From: Bolinopsis microptera
Taxonomy: Eukaryota; Ctenophora; Tentaculata; Lobata; Bolinopsidae
Length of the DNA: 64,000 bases
Assembly (NCBI RefSeq): GCF_026151205.1
Contig: NC_087083.1
Coordinates: 8,739,460-8,803,459 of the forward strand
Direction: 5' to 3'
Positions 1 through 8,700 of this stretch are shown piece by piece. How positions within the stretch are numbered: position 1 is the first letter of the stretch; every line of letters begins with the position of its first letter. Below the pieces are notes generated by a model. That model ran no database searches and was not told the origin of the DNA. It was given only the letters and a program-made list of their open reading frames with translations. Made by a program: the position numbers and the translations under genes.

Positions 1-370
1 TGATGTAGATAAACCGGGTCCGGTTACAGAGTTTTAATTTTTCGTGCCCTTTAACCTGTTGTGTTTGAGGGGGCTGTTTAACTTCAGTCTTGATAAATGT
101 AGAATCCGCTGTGTTATTATGTTTTAACTTGTTGGGATTCTACTTAGCTTACGCTTGGTGCGTCGTCTTTATACAAATAACTTGAATACAGACTTCGTTT
201 GCCTTGGTAGTTTCTAAATGCTTGACCGTTTGCTTGCAGTACCGTAACTACTAGGCAGTAATTGAGAAGTTTGCCCATTTTGCTGCAGATTGCCTGCTGA
301 GAACATGCAATATTTTTCAATTAAGCTGAGCTTGTGGACAATTTGTGGTTGCTCAAGTTTCGGTGAAGTA
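1..370. other. Unassigned AT-rich sequence
   Basis: I see no exon with a convincing reading frame and splice sites, no RNA gene and no repeat in this stretch. Confidence 0.5.
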
Positions 371-845
371 TAGGTAGAGTCCTTGACATTCTACCTGGAA
401 GTTTAGTAGAGTCCTTGACATTCTTCTGCAAGTTTAGTAGAGTCCTTGACATTCTACCTGCTAGTTTAGTAGAGTCCTTGACATTCTACCTAATAAAACA
501 CACAAAAAACAAAACAAAACAAAAAAAAAACAAACCCCCCCCAAAAGGAAAACCTATGGGCAAGTTTAGTAGAGTCTTGACATTCTAGGTTTCTACTGCA
601 AGTGTAGTAGAGTCCTTGACCATATACGATCCACACACACCCCCATACCCCCCCCCCCCCCCCCCCCCCCACCCCCCCCAAATTTATACGCGGTCTTGAC
701 ATTTCTTACCTGCAAGTTTAGTAGAGTCCTTGACATTCTACCTGCAAGTTTAGTAGAGTCCTTGACATTCTACCTGCAAGTTTAGTAGAGTCCTTGACAT
801 TCTACCTGCAAGTTAGTAGAGTCCTTGACATTCTACCTACAATGT
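371..845. repeat. 32-33 bp tandem repeat array
   Basis: About a dozen copies of a unit containing AGTAGAGTCCTTGACATTCT followed by ACCTGCAAGTTT. The array is interrupted near 495-560 and 630-690 by A-rich and C-rich homopolymer runs. Copies vary mainly by small indels. No function is evident, and the homopolymer runs may be sequencing noise. Confidence 0.9.
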
Positions 846-1030
846 CTCCAGTTCTCGTACTACTGTTGCTGTTTTATTAATCAGAAATTAGTGTAGTTAG
901 CAGTTGTGATGTTAATGAATCATAATATTTGAACTTTACGATTAATTAGAGTATGGAACTATCAAAAAAATATTGACAGGATCATGTAAATGAATGAAGC
1001 AGGAAAACCAAAGCACCAGAAGACGAACAG

Positions 1031-2345
1031 GAAGCAGGAACCACAAAGGCCGGATCAGCACCAGGTAGATGGGTAGTTTCAAGGTAACCTGGTAACCTGG
1101 TAACCTGGCAACCTGGTAAAACCTGGCACCCTGTTGCTAGTCGCTGCCATGTACCTGTTAACCTGTTAACCACAAAGGCGGGATCAGCACCCGGTAAGGC
1201 AGGGCTTCGTTCAATAGTAACGTGGTAACCTGGGTTACCTGGGTACCTGCTAGTTAACCCTGGGAGGGCCTGTCAACCTGGTAACGGGCTGGCAACCTGG
1301 TTACTGCAGTAACCGTGCAAGTCTACTTGGTGAACCTGTAACCTTTTGTGCGGAGGACTCTGGTAGAACCTGGCAAACTGGTTACCTGCAGTAACTTGGT
1401 AACCTGGTAACCTGCGGTAACCTGAGTAACTGGTAACCTGGCAACCTGGCACCCCTTTTAGTTACCTGCGTAACCTGGTACCTGGATACCTGGCAAACCT
1501 GGTTACCTGCAGTAAGTAGTAAGCTGGCAAATCTGCTAAGATGAACCCTGGGTAGTCTGGTTAAACCATCAACGTGCGGATCAGCACCAGGTAAGGAGGG
1601 GCTAAGTTTCAAGGTAACCTGGCAACCTGGTAACCTGGCAACCTGGCAACCTGGTGACCTGCAGTAAGCTGGTAAACGTGAGTTAACCACAAAGCGTGAT
1701 CAGCACCAGGTTAGGAGGGGGTAATGTTTCAAGTAACCTGGTAAACCTGGGTAACTTGGTAACCTGGTAACTGGTAACCTGGTACATGGTTACTGCCGTA
1801 CCTGGTAACCTGGCAACCTGGTAACCTGGCATACCTGCGTGACCTGCTGTCACCTGGCATACCCCCCCCCCCCCCCTGTAACCTGGTTACCAGGTGGCTA
1901 ACCTGGTGCAGATAATGTCCGTGGCACCCTCTGCGTTACCTTGCAGGTACATACTGGTAAACTGTAACTGCAGGTTACCTGGTAGACCTGTATAACGCGT
2001 GGGCGTGTAATCTCTGCATAACTGTCTGTAGCGGTTCCGGTGCGAGGTACCTGTAACCTGCGTAGACCTGGCAACTGGCTGTGGTTTACCTGATGAGTAA
2101 GTGTAAGCTGGCAAACTGCAGTAAATGGTAAACCTGGTTAACCCACAAAGGCGGATCAGTACCTGTAAGGAGGGGCTAGTTTCAAGGTAACTGGCAACCT
2201 GGTAACCTGCAACCTGGTAACCTGGCAACTGGTAAAGCTCGGCTCCCCCCACCCCGTGGTAACCTGGTAACACTGGAGAACCTGGTAACTTTCTTAGCAA
2301 CCGTGTCAAGGCTCTGTGACCATTGCAGTAAGCTGTAATGTTAAC
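1031..2345. repeat. Minisatellite with higher-order structure
   Basis: The basic unit is about 10 bp, alternating TAACCTGG and CAACCTGG. At roughly 1031, 1171, 1570, 1689 and 2143 a longer landmark returns, with GGATCAGCACCAGGTAAGG followed by a TTTCAAGGTAACC segment, so the array has a second-level period of a few hundred bases. Reading frames in it are repeat-derived and not genes. Local order is unreliable because indels and a C-run (about 1861-1877) are common. Confidence 0.85.
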
Positions 2346-2697
2346 ACACAAGGTGGTGGAGTAGCTTACGGCATTGGTAAGATTGGGCGTTCTAGTGAGG
2401 TTGGAAGGTTGTTTGAGCGTGGGGGAGATAAGTCGCTTTCTCAGGTTCTTTAACAGTGAAGCGCATGTCTTACAGGACGTCAACGGTTTTTCGAAACAAA
2501 AAGCTGTATAAGACTCAGTGGGGAGGTAGTAGGATTGAATAGAAGAAAACAGGGCCCAGTACCTGCTTTTCTTAATTCATATCAAAATATAATATTACTT
2601 TAATCTACATTTTGAAGTCTGCACACTGAACGATCAAATCGCCAAACATTCGTAAACCTTACTATAAATACATAGATCAGCAGTAAAGCGCGTGTAC

Positions 2698-2874
2698 CTG
2701 GTTTAATGCATTTAGGAGCTGATGGCCAACCACCCCTCGTCTGACACGTCACGTGCTTTACGCTAGCCAGGGTTTTGGGTTGTAAGCAGGTGATCGTGAC
2801 GACTGTGTTCTCTTTTACACGTCCACTTGGGGCAACTTGAGCATTCTCCACGATTAATTCGTCACATTGATGGT
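2698..2874 (-). CDS. Sushi/CCP (complement control protein) domain exon
   Basis: A 177-base exon bounded by a TTCAG acceptor and a CAG|GTACAC donor, phase 1 on both sides, which is the classic symmetrical exon of a CCP module. The 59 codons contain one whole module: four cysteines (in CDEL, TITC, VTC and KC), a Gly-Gly-Trp before the last cysteine and a final P-x-C segment, matching the CCP pattern with disulfides 1-3 and 2-4. CCP modules occur in secreted or cell-surface adhesion, complement-like and adhesion-GPCR proteins. I found no neighbouring exon on this strand, so the rest of the gene lies outside the window, has decayed, or consists of exons too short to see. The domain call is well supported; the parent gene is unknown. 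Confidence 0.6.
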
Positions 2875-3623
2875 CTGAAGTACATTGTAAACGTTAGGTT
2901 AACTTGTTTATGATGATATGAAACTAGTTGGGTGAGTAGCAGAATAGTATTTTTTTTACGCGAACTGGAAGTTGTAACACAGCAATCATTAAAGTGTAAT
3001 AATAATATACGGTATGCTGTACACTTTATCCAATCTCAATAAAGTGAAATTAGTTGGGTAAGAAGGTTCAAAAAACTGTTTTAAAGTACCGATATAATGC
3101 TATACAACAGTCAATGTCATCAATTTAATTTACTTCCATGTGCGATGATTTCCCTCATGTGAATGCAGGCCTCCAAATCATGTCGAGGTCTTACAAACAC
3201 TGTAATGCTCAAGTACTCGCGTCCATATTCGTGCGTGATTCTAAGGTTAATCATCAATGGTCATCTTGTATGTTGTACTCAGGTCTTGTAAATATCTCTT
3301 ATTTTTAGAAGACCACACAGACTTTCATGTTTTGTTGTCCTGTCACCTACAAAAGCAATACCCGGTTAGAAACATTATGTGAGTCGCATTGTTGTGATGT
3401 TTTGATGAAAATGTGGGATAATTTCGTATATGCGACAAAATGGGAAAAATGCTCTTCTAGGTAAACGGAATTGGTTCAACATGTATGAATGTTCTACAAT
3501 GCTACAGTTTATGTTATTTTTCTAAAAAAGGAGATGATTAGTTACTGATAAAGGTCCTATAAGTTACTATAAAGTTACCTATAAAGCTTTAGCATCCTGC
3601 ATCCTAAACGCATTTCCATCCAG
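2875..3623. other. Unassigned stretch
   Basis: AT-rich sequence without a supported exon or recognised repeat. Confidence 0.4.
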
Positions 3624-3769
3624 TGAGATTGGAAGATGGTTACATCAGAGAAACAGTAGACAGCATCAAACTCCATTTTGTACCAGATATCAGTGTTGTG
3701 AGAACATATTGTGTGCGATCTAGTTCACAAATTACCGTCTACTGCACGGCTTGCAATGCCAGTATCACG
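3624..3769 (+). CDS. Possible exon, cysteine-containing extracellular segment
   Basis: After a pyrimidine-containing acceptor (TTTCCATCCAG) a frame stays open to ACG|GTAATC, a fair donor. It would encode about 48 residues, including E-D-G-Y and later Y-C and T-V-Y-C-T-A-C-N, with phase 1 at the start and phase 0 at the end. The style, alternating beta-like residues with paired cysteines, resembles exons of the adhesion GPCR ectodomain elsewhere in the window (for example 42028-42126). It could be a 5' exon of the coiled-coil gene that follows on the same strand, or a relic. No start codon or signal peptide was found. This is a phase-and-composition argument only. Confidence 0.28.
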
Positions 3770-3818
3770 GTAATCACTACTTTGTGAAACGGACATTGAT
3801 GGTATCTTTGAACTATCT

Positions 3819-3887
3819 GAAATTATTTTCCAGTGGTCGAAATTATTTTCCAGTGGTCGAAATTATTTTCTTCCAGTGGTCAAAATT
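3819..3887. repeat. Three tandem copies of a 20 bp unit
   Basis: The unit GAAATTATTTTCCAGTGGTC occurs three times in a row, the last with a small insertion. Confidence 0.8.
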
Positions 3888-4028
3888 ATAGCTTATCGGA
3901 CGTTATTTGACCAGTGTTCTAGGCAAAACCTGTTAAAGGAAACTAGCAAAGTAGCAATGGAGGCAGTCAATCTGAATCATACTTCTGAATTCTATAAAAG
4001 TTTAGAATTTACTATATTCGAAAAGTAG

Positions 4029-4122
4029 GTTTACCGAAGCGGTCCATCAGGGGACTTTCCCTCTAGGGGACGTCCTTGCTGTAGGTTGTGCAGCCACGGT
4101 TCAGTTCGGTGTCACTTTGGAG
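4029..4122 (+). CDS. Possible cysteine-rich exon, frame ambiguous
   Basis: This segment is distinctly more GC-rich than its surroundings and starts after GTAG. In phase 0 it reads about 31 codons, including R-P-C-C-R-L-C-S-H-G-S-V-R-C, up to GGAG|GTCGGT. That phase fits the phase 0 end of the candidate exon at 3624-3769 and the phase 1 start of the exon at 5784. However, a second frame (phase 2) is also open from the same acceptor, runs to about 4227 and is more hydrophobic. Both cannot be right. It may be a real exon of the coiled-coil gene upstream of its membrane segment, or chance. Confidence 0.25.
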
Positions 4123-4498
4123 GTCGGTCTACCTAAGAAGGTTGTGATTGTCGCCAACCTTATGCTAGTCAGTATACTGAGGGAAAGCATCGGTGTATTA
4201 ATTAACAGAGATTTGAGTGGAGTTTAATTAATTTCACGGATGAAGGGTTTTTAGCAAGTAGGACGTGACGAACTATGACTGACATCATATCGAATGGCAG
4301 CTGTTGATTAGTTGTAAAGAAAACTGTTAATTAGGCTAACCTTTTGTTGGGCGGGTGAACATTGTGTGTTCGGTGTCTGTGATGTCCACTTCTGGCAGAC
4401 AAGTCCATTCACCGTCGTGCTTTTAGATCCTCTGTACTCATGACCCAGTGGTCTTCGTCTGTTGTGCGTACTGAGGATACACATTATTATGAACCAAT

Positions 4499-4660
4499 CA
4501 GTTTTTACCAAAACCCAAAATTGGGTAGAGTGGACCGTGTCTCCTGTTTCCAAACGAAAAGAAATGACATCAATTTCAATTACTTTCCTCAAATTCAAAA
4601 TGATAGTTGATACCGAGTATGAAATCGGTCGCTCGCTATTTTTTATTTCTGTCATCTTCT
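4499..4660. repeat. Single arm of the 26.2 kb palindromic MITE-like family
   Basis: Shares several blocks, in the same order, with each arm of the element at 26195-26545: GGGTAGAGTG, TTTCCAAAC, GAAATGA and AAATCGGTCGCTCGCT. Only one arm is present here, so this is a solo or decayed copy. Open frames on both strands across it are repeat-derived. Confidence 0.65.
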
Positions 4661-5221
4661 CTTTAACATTGAATCACTGATCAATCAGTAACAAATATTT
4701 TTTACTATCGAGTTTTTTATTATACAAAGACAGCAGTCGTTAAACGGTCAAAATTTTTTGTTTAAAGAATGTAGTCGTGATAGAATTTTGATATTTACCA
4801 ACTTCTCGAAAGTAGCCAGAAGTCCTGGGCCAATATTTGTTGTAATGGTAATTATTGGATAAAACATTTTCAACGTTCTTTGACAGACTGAATCTGTTTT
4901 CCATAACTGATCAGACTATGATTCTAACCTGTATCTTCAGCACAGCACGTAGTACACATCAAGTTACAGGTGTAAATAGTGGCCAAAATTGTGGAGCATA
5001 CCGGTGCCCAAAGAGGAACTTTTCAAAATCATGTTCTGAAGCTTTGTCCGGTTTGCAGGCATATGAGAAAGTGTCTGCACACCTTTTCAATTCTCGTAGT
5101 AGATATTTTAAAATCGCTGCTGAGAAATCGTTAGCAAGAACATACACAGACCAAGTAAACAGAACGCACGTACAGAGAGTAAACAGCTGGAAAATGATCC
5201 CGTAAGGTAGAGAGCAAATAA
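4661..5221. other. Unassigned stretch with overlapping open frames
   Basis: A 116-codon ATG or near-ATG frame on the plus strand (about 4855-5205) overlaps a similar-length frame on the minus strand (about 4959-5333). Neither shows a domain, a signal peptide or convincing splice sites, and I do not call either a gene. Confidence 0.35.
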
Positions 5222-5430
5222 GTATGGAGCTGGTTTCAAGAGTGTCACGTGATAGAACGGATCCAGCCAATAAGAGAGCTGGATTTCGCCCACGTGTCCC
5301 GGGGATGTCGCACGTGGGTGGACTAAAACCCAATGGGAAGCGATGATTTTTACTGGAGTTTCAAGAGTACCACGTGATAGAACGGATCTAGCCAATAAGA
5401 GAGTTTCTATATATATCGGAGTGTACTGGT
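5222..5430 (+). promoter_or_regulatory. Duplicated E-box/CCAAT cassette plus TATA box, likely core promoter
   Basis: Two similar copies (about 5235-5280 and 5357-5402) each carry CACGTGATAGAACGGATC followed by AGCCAATAAGAG, that is a CACGTG E-box about 20 bp from a CCAAT box. Two more CACGTG sites lie between them. Downstream of the second copy is TCTATATATATCGG (about 5406-5419), a TATA-like run. The order E-box, CCAAT, TATA points rightwards, toward the coiled-coil gene whose first recognised coding exon starts at 5784. CACGTG is bound by bHLH-ZIP factors (Myc/Max, USF, MITF/TFE families) and CCAAT by NF-Y; that is family knowledge. Promoter activity here is inferred. Confidence 0.5.
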
Positions 5431-5481
5431 TGGTTCACAAACTATAAGTTCACCAGCTAGAACCAGATAACGATCCTGCTT

Positions 5482-5642
5482 GTAGATCACCAGTCTAAGT
5501 TTACATCGGACGGTGTAGGGTTAATGTTTATTGTATTTAAGGCTTATTCTAGCACGATGTAGATCATCAGTCTGAGCTTGTTGAGTTTACGTTTGGACGT
5601 CACGTTAATGCTATTGTATTTTAAGGCTTATTCTAGCACGAT
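5482..5642. repeat. Tandem duplication, about 80 bp unit
   Basis: Two copies begin with GTAGATCA(C/T)CAGTCT and end with AAGGCTTATTCTAGCACGAT. They lie between the TATA-like run and the exon at 5784 and would fall in the 5' leader or first intron of that gene. Confidence 0.75.
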
Positions 5643-5783
5643 GCTATAATAGTAGCAAATTATAGTAAACGGGCTCGTAGGATGTTACAACTTTACAGTA
5701 AGTCCTCAATACTGAACAAAAATAATGATCTGAAAAATAAATAAAAGATAACCACGCAAGTAAGAGTTGTAACCTCTTTCTAG

Positions 5784-8700
5784 TACTGGAATTGTTGCTA
5801 CTGCTAACAACTGTTACATTTGTTATGGTAGTTTCTTTAGGTATTTTCAATTCTGGTATAAGCGAATCAGTTACCACTTTTTTACTAGGATATTTGGTGG
5901 ACGGATGTTGGAAAGACACAAGAACGCCAAAGAAAGCTTCGTCGACAAACTCCAACACTCCGTCCCAACGGACCATAAACTTGTTGAAGAGTGATACACC
6001 GTCCAAAAAATGTATGTTTAATTTAGTTTAAATTAAACGACTTTTGGCGTTTAAGAAATTCAATTCACTCTGCTTTCATATCATTATTATTGTAGTTGTA
6101 CTTAGGCTGCCAGATATTAGAGATCATCAACAAAAATATTTATTTATTTTGCATGCTTGATTTTAACAACAGACTGTTTATCTGCATTAGTTATAAAACC
6201 ACGTTACATTTTCTGAAACCACATTATATCACCATAAGATCACTTTACACTGTCTAACACCAAGTACTACCATTAGGTAAGAACAGATGTAAGCACAAAG
6301 CAGAACTAGCAAAGTACACAAACGTCAGTGTTACCACCGCTGAGAGCTGCTCGGAAGACAGTGAGCGTAGCTACTCTAGTACTGTGTGTACTCAGATTAC
6401 ACAGAGGTCAATCAGGTGAACTAATCAAACTGTTATTTAATAAAACAATTATTTTGATAAAACAATTATTTAATAAAACAATTACAGATATTAAATCATT
6501 GAGTCACATATTATTATGTTTTATGATTTTTTGATATATTTGTTACATTTAAACCAAAGTTGAAAAGTTATTTCATTTGTACTAAATTTGACAATAAATC
6601 AGAAACCGGACATTATTCACGAAACACCCTGTATTTTGATAAATTGATTATTTATTTTTACGGCACAATCTACCAATGTCAATGATAGACAAATAAGTTG
6701 AGGTTTGATAAAATGAGGAGGTTTCAAGTGCCGAGGGTCACTGTTTATCGTTGAGTTGACTGACTTGCGCGATACTATTCTGTGACTAGTATTTGGTTTG
6801 GTAACGAATTTCTTAATGAAATTATATTTTGGTAAAGTGCTATTTAAACTCCGATGAAGTGATCAAACGTGAAACTGAATGGTTGCAGGTCGATAGTTAG
6901 AGAGACTACAGCCAACCAAGAGATTTCGAGACTACAAGATATTAACAACCAGTTATCAGCACAGCTAGATGCACTTGCTAAAGGTTTGTTGCAGAACGAA
7001 GAGATTTCTAAACTTTTACTGCAATAATTAACTGATTTAGATTAAGGGTTTTATCAGATTCTGGGTACACTAAATTTCTTGCATGAACTAAGAATGAATC
7101 GAAATTCGAAGAGATTAATTAAAAAGGATGATGTCCAAAATTGGCAAATTGTGATTAGTCTTCTTAAAAAACCATGTCCCAGGAGCTTAAAACTTTTTAT
7201 AACGAGGGTATTTTTTTTTTTTTTTGATAAACGCAGGCAACGAAAACGGACTAAAACCCGACGCTTCACTCTACCTAGACAACACCCTAAGCCTGGAGGG
7301 AACCCGCTCTTTATCTGATCACGTGTCAGACCACGTGTTAGACCACGTGTTAGACCACGTGTCAGACCAGTGTTCCAGACCACGTGTCAGACCACGTGTC
7401 AGACCACGTGGGGGATCACGTGACCCCCACTAACTCACCTCTACCTAAAACTCCTCGTGCTGGGGACACAGTGTTAAATGGAGGAGATGTTTTGAAGGGT
7501 GGTAGTTCTGGTTCTGTCAGGTAAGAAAATTCATTTAGTGAATTTGAGTATTTGTAAGTCAGCCTTCTCTACCAGGACAAAGAAATAAAGACATTTTTGA
7601 AAATTAAAATTATTATTTATCACCTAATGTGGCAGAGGTAGATGTGGATAAGGTGGGGAGTGTAAAACAACCATTGTTTACCTCCCTAAAGTGAGCACTA
7701 TGTTCGGCGGGTGAGGAGGTGATGAAACATTTGTTTACATTTTTCGGGTAAGCACCTGCTCGGCCGTGTTTGAAAGAGGTGATTACACATTTTGTATATT
7801 AGAGGCTTGTAACACTTGTAACGCTTTCTGTTACCCCCCTTTGAAGGCCCCGAATTGTTTTCGAAAAGAAAACTCAAACTTAACCGAGAATCCGACCTTC
7901 TTATTAACTCATTTTGATGACTGTTTCTGACCTAAAATTGCACGCAAATCGCTTTAGCTAGGTTTCAGAACCTATAAAACACTTCCTTATCCTCAAAATT
8001 GAGGGTTTAGTATTTTATACGAAGCAGCCAAGCAACATATGTTTTGATCCATCGGTTCTCTCATGACCTAGGCAGTTAAGCTGGAACCCGACAGCTTCTG
8101 AGGCAATCCGTCACCTTAGGACTGATCACAAACTTGGTACTAACCACAATTTTCTAGTATAATGTTCTTTGCTGATACGTTTATTGAGCTTTGCAAACTT
8201 GAGTGTGAAATCCCATGCAGAGTACGAAAAAACCACACTAGCAGGTAAGCAAACTCACCTTTTTGGTGACTTGTTTCCTCCACGAACCATTGTCTGCTCT
8301 CTGTAAATATGAATCGAGGATGTTCGTCTCCTTAACAAATCGGTACAGGTACTTTCACAATTTCCAGAGCACAGCATGATCAAACGAAATGTCAAATAGA
8401 GATAACACAATGAAGTAGTACGAACACAAATATCACAATCATACTAACAACTGAATTAACATTTATTCAGACGACGGGCAGCCCTGCTGTGCCTCCGTGA
8501 TCCTCAACGAGCGAGCCTTTTAATATGAGGGGTTATGTCCGTGACACCGGTCCGTCCAATTACAAACAGGAAGAGTGATGCAGATCGTATCGTGTGGGTT
8601 TTTTAGAAAAACTTTTTATCCTTATCTTTATTTGACCTCTGTTCACTATTGTTATTCTCCTACCACATATCGGCCGCAAAGGTTCCGCGTGCAATATCTA

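Noticed and set aside
490-702. Gly-rich frame on the minus strand
   Set aside because: It is created by C-runs within the tandem repeat, probably with homopolymer errors.
1887-2483. 198-codon frame on the minus strand
   Set aside because: It is largely composed of the CCTGG minisatellite with indels; composition and repeats explain the lack of stops.
4308-4680. Frames on both strands
   Set aside because: They overlap a solo arm of the palindromic MITE-like family and show no coding feature.
4959-5395. Two overlapping minus-strand frames of 95-124 codons
   Set aside because: They run through the duplicated E-box cassette and oppose another open frame; no domain or splice support.
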